DNA from: Candidatus Hartigia pinicola
GTDB lineage: Bacteria; Pseudomonadota; Gammaproteobacteria; Enterobacterales; Enterobacteriaceae
DNA length: 64,000 nt
Assembly (NCBI GenBank): GCA_020541205.1
Contig: CP048208.1
Span: 1 to 64,000, forward strand
Reading direction: 5' to 3'
Part shown: one piece after another, positions 50,130-60,747 of the stretch
Position numbering within the stretch: position 1 is the stretch's first letter
Layout: every line of letters begins with the position of its first letter
Position numbers and translations under genes: made by a program
The notes under the pieces: generated by a model
Databases searched by the model: none
Seen by the model: the letters and a program-made list of their open reading frames with translations, nothing else
Told to the model about the DNA's origin: nothing

Positions 50130-50300
50130 TCTTTTTATTTTTTATAATGTTTTAAATAGTAATGTATGTTAATCATAGTGTCTGAAAATGTATTATAATT
50201 TCTATATGTATTATCGTGAGGAATTGTAAAAGGTAATACTTGTATTTTTAGAACTAAACCGCTATCAGGTGATCTAATTATTTCTTCAGTTAATTGATTT
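50130..50300 (-). pseudogene. Unidentified coding remnant
   Basis: The minus strand reads without a stop through LNQLTEEIIRSPDSGLVLKI and on through QVLPFTIPHDNTYRNYN, with a balanced amino-acid content unlike chance AT-rich translations, and an upstream shifted frame reads EIEFSVSFRILSLLEYNVIF. No start codon or ribosome binding site fits. I do not recognise the family. It may be a piece of a gene lost upstream of polA. Confidence 0.3.
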
Positions 50301-50927
50301 AAGTGAATATTACATTATACTCTAGAAGACTCAGTATTCTGAAGGAAACACTAAATTCAATTTCATAAGTAGAGAAAAATAAATAATTATATTATAATAT
50401 GCATTTGTTTCATGCTAATTCTTCATGAACACCTTAATATAGAAAATGTATTTATTTATTGTCACTAGACTCATTAGTATACATACTATAGACATATTTA
50501 TTTTTTAGAAGATGATTATTAAAAATGATCCAGTATTATATAAAAATAAAGTATTTTTAATATTATTATAATCTTATTAGATATGTGTTTAAAAATTTCT
50601 TTAAAATAACTAATAGTCTCAATTCATACTTATTGATTAATAAATGTATAATTAAATTAGATTAAATTTTAGTTTAGAGTCATTTTCCAATACATTAACA
50701 TGATTAGAATATAATTATGCCTCTATAAAATCTTAATTTTGTAATAATAACAATTTAATTTATTGCATGATTTAGTACTATTAATATGATCACATCTAGT
50801 TTTTAAAAAAATGAAGATTACACTTAGAATATTGCGTAGTTTTTTAAGTATTTACAAAATGTATATGTTGTATTAGTAATTACATACAAACTACTCGCAT
50901 TGTATTAAAGAGTGTCAGTGAATCTTG

Positions 50928-51096
50928 AGTGATATTTTCAGAAATATCACTTAGGTAATATTTAAAATTATTATAATTCATGTATCAAGTTTATTAATGA
51001 GTTGATACAAGTTAAACTGGTAGATATATCTCTTGCAATAAATTATTTATTAAATTGTAATAACTAATTAATGGCATTTTACTATCAGGATAGTAA
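50928..51096. repeat. Cluster of three hairpins
   Basis: AGTGATATTT/AAATATCACT (50928-50937, 50942-50951), TGTATCAA/TTGATACA (50981-50988, 51002-51009) and TTACTATC/GATAGTAA (51079-51086, 51089-51096) lie within 170 bp. Each has perfect arms of 8-10 bp. No T-tract directly follows any of them. Purpose unknown. Confidence 0.5.
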
Positions 51097-51230
51097 GATA
51101 AAAAATTTTAAAGAAACAGTAAAAATACTGACGTGTAACGGAAGAAATTACAAAAAATAAATTCTCAACCTATTTTCTTATCTATTTTAATAGAAGCATT
51201 TAAATTTATAACATAAAATTATATTAGACA

Positions 51231-51310
51231 TTAAGAAATATTCAATACTTGACTCTTGTAAGTCAAAGAAGTTTAGTAATAACAGTCTAGTCTATGGACT
51301 AATTTCTTAA
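51231..51310. other. 80-nt nested inverted-repeat element
   Basis: TTAAGAAAT (51231-51239) pairs with ATTTCTTAA (51302-51310). Inside are two hairpins: TTGACT/AGTCAA with loop CTTGTA (51249-51266) and TAGTC/GACTA with loop TATG (51288-51301), the second abutting the closing helix. The overall size and the last two arms recall a tRNA, but there is no D-arm, no TTC motif and no CCA, so it is not called a tRNA. Confidence 0.4.
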
Positions 51311-52400
51311 CATCATACTATATTAATTTTTTAAGATATGATTTAGATTTTTATACACAGAACAGAAGAAATAGTCAGTTAAGATGCTCACGTAAGATAT
51401 GACAATGTATCTTATATTTTTATATTCAATAACTTAATTCTTGGTATAAACATAAAATATGCACATTGAATTACGTGAAATTATCTGAATGATTTAAATC
51501 AGTATATAACACATAAAACTTATTAAATTTTTTGTTTGTATAATGACTCTTCGTTTAGATGCATACTAAAGATTTAATATCTAGGAGTTTTTTATTTATA
51601 TATTTCCTGATTGTTGTATGTATAATATATTTTATATACTTTACATTTTTAGTAGATTTTTTTATTCTATTTTAGAAATTTTTTATTTCAAGTGTATGTT
51701 TTTTTATGATTGCACTAGTTTTTATAAAAATCATTATATACAAAAGTTTTAAATAGATTCACAATATTTGAATAATGTTATTGTAACATGATAAACCGAT
51801 CTTAATAAATAACTATATTCTTACAAAATATAGTAATATTTATTTTAATTAAAATGCATGTTATCTGAAAAATGTTATTAAAAATGTTACCTCATAGGTA
51901 ATTCTATTAATTACTAATAATTATTATAATAAGTTTACGTGAGTATGTAAATTCACTATAATAATAACCAATAATGAACATTATTGTAAATATGTAGATA
52001 TTTAAATATTTTCTTGATTAAGCAAGGAGCAATACTTAATTAATTGATAATTAGAATATAAAAAGATATTATACCTTTTGGTGTTTTAGATATATGAATA
52101 ACTATTTTTGAATATCATTACTCTTGTATTAATAAGAAAATATTTATGCAAAACTGAAGTTAATGTTAAATATAAATTAAAAATTTCTTTTAAACTCATT
52201 CAAATTACTACTCTTTTAGAGTACAAGCAGTGTTTTAAAAACATACTTTTCAAATGAAATATATAGTATACTAATAACGACTTTAGTTGAAATTATTTCA
52301 ATATCGTTATATTTTAAATATAATTAATATTTAATATGATTTTTTTAGAGAAAAAAGTATACTTTAGTTCTTTTTTTACTAATTTCTCTTTTAGAAAACA

Positions 52401-53315
52401 ATGAATCATTTAGATATATATCGTGTAAAAACATTTTTATTGAAATTACAAGAGACTATTTGTCAAAAAATTACTCACCTAGATGGTAAAAAAAAATTTC
52501 TTGAGAAAAGATGGGAGCATTCTACAGGTGGTGGGGGTCGTAGCTATATATTAAGTCAGGGTGCAATTTTTGAACAAGCAGGCGTAAATTTTTCGCATAT
52601 CCAAGGCACTCAACTACCTAGTTCAGCAATAGATAATTGCCCTGAATTAAAAGATTGTTGTTATCAAGCAATGGGTGTTTCATTAGTTATTCACCCTCTT
52701 AACCCTTATATACCCACTACTCATGCTAATGTACGGTTTTTTGTTGCTAAGAAAAAAGATCAAAACTCTATTTGGTGGTTTGGCGGAGGTTTTGATTTGA
52801 CTCCTTATTATGGTTTTGAAGAAGATGTTATTCATTGGCATACTGTCGCCCGTGATTTATGTGCACCTTATGGTTCAGATATTTATACTAAATATAAAAA
52901 TTGGTGTGATGAATATTTTTTTTTAAAACACCGCAATGAACCACGTGGTGTGGGTGGGTTATTTTATGATTATTTAAATCAGCCTAACTTTGAGTATTGT
53001 TTTAATTTTACACAATCTGTTGGGAATGGTTTTTTAGAAGCTTACGTCCCGATCGTTTTAAAACGTAGAAAGTGTACATGGAGTAAAAAAAAGCGTCAAT
53101 TTCAGCTTTATCGACGCGGTCGATATGTTGAATTTAATTTAGTGTGGGATAGAGGAACTTTATTTGGGTTGCAAAGTGGTGGAAGAACAGAGTCTATTTT
53201 GATATCAATGCCACCATTAGTTCGATGGGAGCATGATTATCATCCCAAACCAGGCACTGAAGAAGCTAAACTATACACTAATTTTCTTATAAGTAAAAAA
53301 GATTGGCTTAAATAA
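52401..53315 (+). CDS. hemF: Oxygen-dependent coproporphyrinogen III oxidase
   Basis: Decarboxylates coproporphyrinogen III to protoporphyrinogen IX in haem synthesis, using O2. The length is 304 residues (E. coli 299). Conserved blocks: [21 protein letters not shown] (within 43-65), [35 protein letters not shown] and [25 protein letters not shown]. No strong ribosome binding site precedes the ATG, but the start [17 protein letters not shown] aligns with E. coli. The enzyme requires oxygen, so the host habitat is aerobic. It is isolated, with dead DNA on both sides. Confidence 0.97.
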   Translation: MNHLDIYRVKTFLLKLQETICQKITHLDGKKKFLEKRWEHSTGGGGRSYILSQGAIFEQAGVNFSHIQGTQLPSSAIDNCPELKDCCYQAMGVSLVIHPLNPYIPTTHANVRFFVAKKKDQNSIWWFGGGFDLTPYYGFEEDVIHWHTVARDLCAPYGSDIYTKYKNWCDEYFFLKHRNEPRGVGGLFYDYLNQPNFEYCFNFTQSVGNGFLEAYVPIVLKRRKCTWSKKKRQFQLYRRGRYVEFNLVWDRGTLFGLQSGGRTESILISMPPLVRWEHDYHPKPGTEEAKLYTNFLISKKDWLK

Positions 53316-53354
53316 ATGTTTACTATGAGTACACAGTAATGTTAATATATAAAT

Positions 53355-53398
53355 AAAAGATTGAAATGATCAACTATTCATTATATTAAAATCTTTTT
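53355..53398 (+). terminator. Possible terminator after hemF
   Basis: AAAAGATT (53355-53362) and AATCTTTT (53390-53397) form an 8-bp stem with a 27-nt loop, ending in a T run, 40 bp past the stop. The loop is long. Confidence 0.3.
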
Positions 53399-53846
53399 GA
53401 TTAGATCGGATATTAAGAAAAAGAATAATATTCTATTATACTTTTATGTATAAACTGATGATTTGTAATTTCATGAGTGATATTTATATATTTTATATAT
53501 AAAAAGTATTATTAAAAATATTTTTGTTATTGCTTTAAAGTAATACTCATTTTATTTATTTTTAATAATTTTATAAGATTTTTAGAATGATAAAATATTT
53601 TAAGAGTTTATTTTTACTTTGTAAAATTGTAATTATGTTTTAATTTTATAAAAATCAAAGAATTAAAATTCTGAGGTCCATTAATTGATATTTAAAAATA
53701 AACTATAAGAAAAAAGTTCATCTTATTTAGATGAGATGAAAATGTATTTTTTTGTGCACTAAATATTATTAATATTTAACATAATTTACACATGAAACTT
53801 TTTCACTTATTATTAAGTTTATTTGAGTATAATGCTCATTAAACTT

Positions 53847-53885
53847 GAAAAGATTATTATACTTGATAAGTACAATAATCTTTTC
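53847..53885. repeat. 18-bp inverted repeat with one mismatch and 3-nt loop
   Basis: Left arm 53847-53864 and right arm 53868-53885 pair at 17 of 18 positions around GAT (outer part GAAAAGATTATT). A very tight hairpin 530 bp after hemF, without an adjacent T-tract. Confidence 0.85.
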
Positions 53886-53889
53886 GTAT

Positions 53890-55715
53890 ATTGTTTAAGC
53901 AATATCAAAAAACAAATTCATTCTAACTATTTTTTAAACTTATATTACAAAAATATTTTATATATTAGCAATAACACTTTCCATATGCTCATTTTTCAAT
54001 GAGAATATTTATTGTATTTTAAAATTATAGTAAACTCTTATTCTGTAAGATTATTAAGGTAGTCTTATTTTATCGAATAATAACTTTATTGTTCGTAGGT
54101 TTTTTTAGTAAAAGTATGAATAGTAAAATTTAATTGTATGTTAATTTATAGATTAGTTTTAACTTTTTTTTAGTTATACGAATATGTAAAATCTACTAAT
54201 ATTTTTATTGATTATCTTGTTGTTTTTGAATAGAAAGTATCAGTTCTGTAGGTAAAATATATGTATTTTAAATAGGATATATTTATATTATCATGCATTT
54301 AGAAAAACTATATATAATATATATTTAATAAAGTAATATTTTGTTTTAATTGGATAGTTTTTATTAAATAAATTTAATTGTGATTAGTGTTGATTCTTTT
54401 AATTAGATAATGTATACAGTAGGATAATCTATTCTAGATAAAAATTTATTTATGAAGTAAATAATATATGTAAATAATTTCTGCAATAACAAATTTTATT
54501 AATAACTAGTTATCTTTAATATTTAATATTTTTAAAAATACTAAATATTATACAATATTAATTTTATCTATTGTTTAATAAAAATCTTATGATTATAAAA
54601 TTATATATTTTAAAAATAAAAAATAAATATTTTATATTTTTTGTATTTTATTAAAATATCATTTATAAATAAAATGTTATAGTAACTGAATTTACTATAG
54701 TTATTTTACTATTTGATTTTTATGAATGTTTTATTATATAAAATTTATTTATATTATTTTTATAAAAATAAAATGTATATTCTTACTATTGAGAGATGTA
54801 AATAAAAATTATTTAACTTTGATTGATGATTAAATAATTATTCGAAAAAACTTTAAATATAACATCTCTAATTTTATTACTAAATAAGGTATTAAGAATT
54901 ATAAATTATAGAAAAAACATATTAAGATGTATTTAAAGAATTTTTTTACTAAAAATTCAAGTATATTTATTTGATAGATATTAAATTTGATTAGAGAGAC
55001 AAAATATAACTATTATTTTATTATATAGTAGTGAGTACTCTATTATGATAGATGGAAAATAACAAAAAGAAAGTACACTGAAATAAAAAAATATTAAAAT
55101 TTTATTTAAAATTGTTGTCAAAGTCATAGTTTTATTTATTTTATTAAATGTCACAGTTTGAACTAGTGCTTATTTATTAAAACATATTTGAATTAATTAT
55201 GCACTCATTTCATAAAAGATAAAATTAATCAGAAAAAATAAATGTAAAATATTATGAGCATTTTTTTTCTGTATATGTTTTTAAAAACATGTATCATTAA
55301 AGTATTTTCTTAGAATTTTATGGTGAAAATATAAGTATAATTTGTAAAAAAATATTATACTAGTAAAATTCTAGACGTAAAAACACTGATGTTTTTATTT
55401 TATACAAGTTATAATCATCATATTCATATTATAGTGAAATCATCTTCAATACTTTTATCATATATACAACATTAAAAATTATGTAAATTAGAAAATGAAA
55501 ATAGCACAATGTAATAAATTTTATACTTTTATATGATCGTTATATCTGTAACATTGTTTATTATATATTAAATTAGAAAAATACCTCTAACGTAAAGGTA
55601 ACATTATGGCATCAAAATATTAGCTTGCAGTTTAGAAGTCTAAGATATAACATTATGATCTTACATAAAAGTACTTGATAGGTTTTAAAATGTAAGTTAA
55701 TAAGATTAATTAAAG
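53890..55715. other. Gene-free spacer between hemF and fabR remnant
   Basis: About 1.8 kb, all frames closed. In E. coli yijD and trmA follow fabR; I could not recognise either on the expected strand. Confidence 0.5.
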
Positions 55716-56350
55716 CTATTTTGATTGCTCTTATGCATGTTGATAATAGTAATATGTACTTTTGGTAATCACACAAAAGTGTAATATAAGTTGTGTTTTA
55801 AGATGCTGCATCTTCTTCATCAACATGAAGAGTTTTATTTCCAGCACTAAAATAATAGTAATTACTCATGTCATCTGAAATTTCATAAAATGGCATGGAA
55901 TATAATTTTCTTATTTAAGATAATCGAACTAGTTCAGCAATGCAATGTTACATTTCCAGAACTACTGCGAAATAAAATTTTATAGATGTCCTGGAATGTT
56001 TACATAGTGATAATCTAAAAGCATTAGGGTCATTACTAATAAATTCCATAAAAGTTAATATTAATGTTCGGATTACACTATCACCTTTCACAGTAATACG
56101 TTATTCTCTTGAAGAATAAGTTGGTGTAATGTGAAACTATTTTCATGCACCATTTATATCCTACTTTATCAACATATGTGAAATAGTGATAAAAGTAATT
56201 AGAGCAATACTTGATTTTAGTTTAACTGCACTAAAATCAAGACTAGTAAAACTATTTTCTGCACTGAATTGGCTATATGTGATTTCAGATTTCAAGAAAT
56301 GAACTATGAGTTTTTATTTTTCTATGATTGAACACTAATAATATTGTTTA
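55716..56350 (-). pseudogene. fabR: Eroded fabR (unsaturated fatty acid synthesis repressor)
   Basis: FabR is a TetR-family repressor of fabA and fabB, 215-234 residues in E. coli. The minus strand reads, with several stops but few frame changes: YSQFSAENSFTSLDFSAVK (E. coli FSQLSAERSFASLSLREV), [19 protein letters not shown] (IAKGGSVIRTSVSTFMEF), [12 protein letters not shown] (IGNNPNAFRLLL), YYYFSAGNKTLHVDEE (VTIVFSAGAEALDVGVEQ) and LILHFCVITKSTYYYYQ (LVLQLRMISKGAYYWYR). The whole gene is traceable. fabR is near murI in E. coli too (fabR-yijD-trmA-btuB-murI), so this is ancestral neighbourhood, though the orientation relative to murI differs. Confidence 0.88.
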
Positions 56351-57310
56351 CAGTAATCTTGATCTTAATTTCATGAAACAAGCATTAATTACAGTAAAAT
56401 TTTGATTATATATTTGATAGTTACATAACTTACAGTATTAATAAAACATTAAAATAAAAACGTTAAAGAAGTTACTAATTCTAGACTATATAAAACTAAT
56501 TCGATTATTACAGGTAAAAATTATTAATTGAAATAATTATACTTTTACAGAGTTTGATTAAATTATTGTGCAATGCATTGATATTATCAACGTTGTTTTT
56601 TTAAAAAGGTTTTTCTAAAAAGATATTTTATCTTGGTTTATAAAAATAAATAATTAACTTTATTATTTCGGGGTTATTATAAGAGAATAAATATGTTGTT
56701 AGGAGTATACAAGACGATGTAATTAATATTTTGTTGACATCTGAGATGTTTATTTATAACATTTGTAACAATCTACTTATTTCAGCGTCTCTTAAATAAT
56801 AAATATAATATCGATATTATTTTATAATTATTCATGTGAAAAGATTAAATATATAATAGAGTTATCAAAAGAATTATGTTAACAAAAAGTTGTACTAGAT
56901 GTAAATTACATTGCAGCAGCTGATAAATATTTGCGTTATAAAATTTTAGTAAGAATTCACAACATATACACAATAAAATTTTTGGCATGTTAAACACATG
57001 CAGATTATAGTGATAAAAAATCCAATATTTTACAATAATCTGTATTATACATTTTTATTCAATCATTAAGATGTCGCCATATAATAAGCTTAATATTTTT
57101 AATTTGAAAGTAAATATATTGGTTTGTTAAAGGTAAGTGATTGAATTGAAAATAAGTTATCTAATATAAAAACGATAAAATATCGAAGTTTTTGTTGCAG
57201 TTTGTGCATTTACTATTAATTTTCTTATTTTTTATAAAAAAATACTGAATACATTCTAATAATTTATGTTAAAATTCCTAACATTTTGACAAATGTTCAA
57301 GAGATTATCT
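56351..57310. other. Spacer between fabR remnant and murI
   Basis: About 950 bp without an open frame. btuB and trmA lie here in E. coli; neither is recognisable and the space is too short for both. Confidence 0.5.
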
Positions 57311-58174
57311 ATGGACATTATTCCGCTGGAAGAAAGTATTATTTTTCAAGAATCTATAAATTTTCACAATAACTTATCTAATCACCCAACTATTTTAATT
57401 TTAGACTCTGGAGTAGGTGGTTTGTCGATTTATCGTGAATGTAAAAAAATTGCTTTAAATGCGCAGTATATCTATACATTTGATAATGAAGCTTTTCCTT
57501 ATGGTGAAAAAAGCGAAGAATTTATCACTAAAAGAGTTTATAAAATAGTGGATGCAATAAAAAAAAGACATTCATTAACTATTGCGGTGATTGCCTGCAA
57601 TACAGCAAGCGCAGGTAGTTTATCTATTTTGCGTTCTCATTTTAATTTTCCTATTGTTGGTATTGTTCCTGTAATTCAGTCTGCTATAAAATTAACAAAA
57701 AATGGAGTGGTAGGACTATTAGCAACAAAAGCGACAGTGAATCGTAAGTATACTAATGAACTAATTAAACGTTTTTCTATGAATTGCAAAATTCTTTCAC
57801 TAGGTTCTTCTGACCTCGTGCAACTAGCAGAAAGAAAACTTTATGGTGAAACAATATCGCTAAGGGAGATAGCTCAAGCAGTAAAATCTTGGCTTAAAAT
57901 GCTAGAACCTCCTGATACAATTATCTTAGGTTGTACTCATTTCCCTCTATTAATAGAGGAGCTTAAAACAGTATTACCTCATAACACAAAGTTTGTTGAT
58001 TCAGGTATGAAAACAGCAAAAAAAGTAATCAATTTAATTGACAATCAGAAAGATATAATCCTTACTAATAAAAAAAATTTTGCATATTGCCTAACAATGA
58101 AACAAAATATGCAAAATTTACATCCAGCACTCTCTGCTGAAGGATTTAGTTCTCTAAAAAAATTGACTATTTAA
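57311..58174 (+). CDS. murI: Glutamate racemase
   Basis: Converts L-glutamate to D-glutamate for peptidoglycan. The two catalytic cysteines are in ACNTASAG and LGCTHFPLL; the start of the domain is ILDSGVGGLSIYRE, and AFPYGEKSEEFI follows. The start is uncertain: the ATG at 57293 gives 293 residues with no ribosome binding site, whereas the ATG at 57311 has AAGAG 8 bases upstream and gives 287 (E. coli 285), so the latter is used. In E. coli a ribosomal RNA operon follows murI; none is present here. Confidence 0.95.
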   Translation: MDIIPLEESIIFQESINFHNNLSNHPTILILDSGVGGLSIYRECKKIALNAQYIYTFDNEAFPYGEKSEEFITKRVYKIVDAIKKRHSLTIAVIACNTASAGSLSILRSHFNFPIVGIVPVIQSAIKLTKNGVVGLLATKATVNRKYTNELIKRFSMNCKILSLGSSDLVQLAERKLYGETISLREIAQAVKSWLKMLEPPDTIILGCTHFPLLIEELKTVLPHNTKFVDSGMKTAKKVINLIDNQKDIILTNKKNFAYCLTMKQNMQNLHPALSAEGFSSLKKLTI

Positions 58175-59399
58175 TCTGAGTTGTTATATAAAAATAAAAA
58201 AACGATCAACTTACTAAAATATTATATTTATACAATATACATCCATTAACTTACAGTGAATGAATTAAGGATCAGTAACGGTGGTTAGGTATGACCTAAT
58301 AAATTTACAAACATACATGAAGATATAAAAGAAATGTTAATTTTCTGCTAGAAGAGAAGTTGAGTTTTTTATTACAGCGTTAGTTGTAATCATTAATATA
58401 AAAACTTCTAATTGTTGCTAGTCGTTTTGTGATATAATTTATATTAATATTTATTACACATTAATAATTTAAAATTTTTAATAGTTTTTAATTTATTAAT
58501 TAAAATAAATAAAGTAATTATTAATTCATTGTTGTTAAATACAATATTTGTAAAAATTAGAGAGATGGAATTAAATAAATAAAATCATGTTTAGAGAAAG
58601 ATATAACATGTAAATGAATATTGAGTGGTAATAAGTAATACTTATTTCTCAAAAACGAAAATAAGAAATTTTTTTAATTAATTCTTATATATAAAAGATA
58701 ATACATTTTTACTGCTATATATTTAAATTTGAGTTAAATATAATAATAATATATTTTCTTAAAAAATTCAGAAAGATTGTGATACACTGCTATTGCAAAT
58801 TTTAGAAATAAAACTACTAAAATACTAGAATAAATTTTAATATTATTCATTATTAATCAATACAGTACATATTCGTGATGATCAGAGCATGCGAGTTTTT
58901 CATAATTGGTATGCAAAAGTTTTATAACATGCATATGTTATGAAATTTTATGATGTTGCGGTAAAGTCTAACATGAAAGATATGTCACAATGTATCTTTC
59001 ATGTTAGATTTAATAAAATTTAAGTAAAAGGAAAAAGTTATAGATAAAGAAAAAATGATTTTACAGGTTAAAATGTAATAATTAATTTCCTATGAAAGTA
59101 ATATACTCACAAATAGTAATCATTACAGTGAAATATTTGAGATGATGTGTATTGTAGGTTAATATATATTATGATATTTTTCAAACTCAAATTACTTTTA
59201 TTTTTCAACTGCCCCTAAATAAATTAATTTTTCAATATGCGTTAATGACTAAGAAAATATATTATTAATATAGAAAATAATAAAAAATATTTAAATATCT
59301 GGCTTACTATTTTTAAAAATGTATCTATTATCTTTTTATTATGCAAAAAATATTAAATAAATTCTAATTAACGTTCAAAACTTTGACGTTTATTAAAAT
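58175..59399. other. Spacer downstream of murI
   Basis: About 1.2 kb, no gene. Contains a perfect 16-bp inverted repeat (58967-59008). The position is where rseC would follow rseB on the minus strand, but no trace of it was recognised. Confidence 0.45.
58967..59008. repeat. Perfect 16-bp inverted repeat with 10-nt loop
   Basis: TCTAACATGAAAGATA (58967-58982) and TATCTTTCATGTTAGA (58993-59008) are exact reverse complements. TTTAATAAAATTT follows; weak terminator character on the plus strand, 800 bp after murI. Confidence 0.85.
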
Positions 59400-59746
59400 G
59401 AGATGAGCGTTTTTTGCAATAAGAATTATGAGTTTAAAATTAGTTGCGCTAAATGATAAAACTGTTTAAGTTTAAGGTTAACTTATCACTGATAGTGATG
59501 GACTAATTCTTTTATTAATATTAAATAAATTTGTAGTATTTTCTAAATCAAGATCATTAATGTACAATGAAAATATTAAAGTAGTGATTAAAATATTTCC
59601 TGTCGTTCTTTCATATTTACCAAGGTCTTTATTACCGTTTTGATATACATATATATGCAAACAGATGAATACTTGTGTATCATATTAAAATTATACTGCT
59701 TATGATACGTAAACATTGACTGTATATTATTAAAATTAAAAGTGTC

Positions 59747-59778
59747 ACATTTAGATTGAAATCATTCAATCTAAATGT
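59747..59778. repeat. Perfect 14-bp inverted repeat with 4-nt loop
   Basis: ACATTTAGATTGAA (59747-59760) and TTCAATCTAAATGT (59765-59778) around ATCA. It falls inside the decayed rseB, so it arose, or was inserted, after or during decay. Confidence 0.85.
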
Positions 59779-59913
59779 ACGTGAATTTATATTAATTGTA
59801 GTTCATTTACATTATTTAAGAAACAGCTTGATGAGTAAATTATAATATATCAGAGACAAAATTAATATTAACCTTCCTAACATTACAGGATATGAGAGAT
59901 TATATGCAGTATT

Positions 59914-59940
59914 GCTTTCCTTTAAAAGGAAAGTTTTATA
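59914..59940 (+). terminator. Rho-independent terminator-like hairpin
   Basis: CTTTCCTTT (59915-59923) and AAAGGAAAG (59925-59933) pair around a single A (in practice a 3-5 nt loop after opening the top pairs), followed by TTTTATATTTT. On the plus strand this has proper terminator form, but no living plus-strand gene lies nearby except murI, 1.7 kb upstream. Confidence 0.45.
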
Positions 59941-60110
59941 TTTTAGATTTTAAGTTTAATTAGATATATGTAACTTTTTAATTAGATAAGCGCAAAATAA
60001 TCATTGTATTGATACTTATAACTTCAGTTTTTTTTGACACTCTAAATTTATTCTTTTCTTGGTATTGCAGATACAGCATTCAACGTTTTTTTTATTTCAT
60101 CTTGATGAAA

Positions 60111-60640
60111 GAATCACATTAACAAACTAGTTGTATTGTTCAATTTTTTCCTCTACTTATTATTGTAACAATCTGTCTATTAGAAAAATTTACACTTAAG
60201 GCGAAGGAGTGTCAGAGATAGTCATGTGGAATATATTCTCGTTAATTTTAGATTTAATGACATTACTTTTATTCTACTATTTTACTTCAAGCATTACCGC
60301 TAAACACATAGATACAACAGCAATAATTTTTATTCTTTATCTGGATGATGGATGTATTTTATGTTAAAAAATGCAAGTTTTTATTTTATCACTTTAAGTT
60401 GTGATTCCGAAATTACTCGAGGATAAATGATCATAAGTTCATTATCTATTGTCGTCAAAAATGCTTTTCTAATATTAAAATTAATAAAATTAGAAAGTTC
60501 ATTGCGTAGAGTATCGCGTATAAGATGATACTTCTCCAAGAATTTTTTAACATTAAATGAAATATAATAAATTGCATCAATTTTACACCTAGAATTCCAC
60601 CATTTATAATTGCAGAAAGTGCTCTTTTATATGTTTAAAC
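60111..60640 (-). pseudogene. rseA: Eroded rseA (anti-sigma-E factor)
   Basis: RseA is the membrane-bound inhibitor of RpoE. The minus strand downstream of rpoE still reads YHLIRDTLRNELSNFINFNI at about 60470-60530, matching E. coli YHLIRDSMRGDTPEVLHFDI of the sigma-binding domain, but this frame ends at 60381. Upstream the N-terminus survives only with stops (KEHFLQL, stop, MVEF, against KEQLSALMDGE). Downstream, IIAVVSMCLAVMLEV (about 60290-60330) matches the membrane segment VAACVSLAVIVGVQ, and RLLQ, stop, stop, VEEKIEQ (about 60140-60175) matches INAMLQDYELQRRLHSEQ. All four parts are in order, so this is the whole gene broken by stops and frameshifts. Confidence 0.88.
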
Positions 60641-60747
60641 ATCTTCAGTTAATTAAATTATAATTATAATACATCTCACTGATGTAATTTGTAATTTCTT
60701 AATTTTGTATTTTCAATACACTTGAGAAATACAAACAACCATTAGTC

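Larger units (their letters stand above)
48750..52400. other. Eroded spacer between polA remnant and hemF
   Basis: About 3.65 kb with no intact gene. One long minus-strand stretch of protein-like sequence lies at 50130-50300 (listed separately). Three hairpins cluster at 50928-51096 and a nested inverted-repeat structure lies at 51231-51310. In E. coli dsbA and srkA lie upstream of polA; I could not recognise them. Confidence 0.5.
59400..60110 (-). pseudogene. rseB: Eroded rseB
   Basis: RseB is the periplasmic regulator that protects RseA from cleavage. A 60-codon frame at 59478-59660 reads IFSLYINDLDLENTTNLFNI then NKRISPSLSV, which lies on E. coli FSFSVNVNRATPSSTDQM and GRRTVSTSV near the C-terminus. 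Position and strand are those expected after rseA. The N-terminal part is only hinted at (EVISIN near 60010, against SFISIN). Gene boundaries are estimated. Confidence 0.5.
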
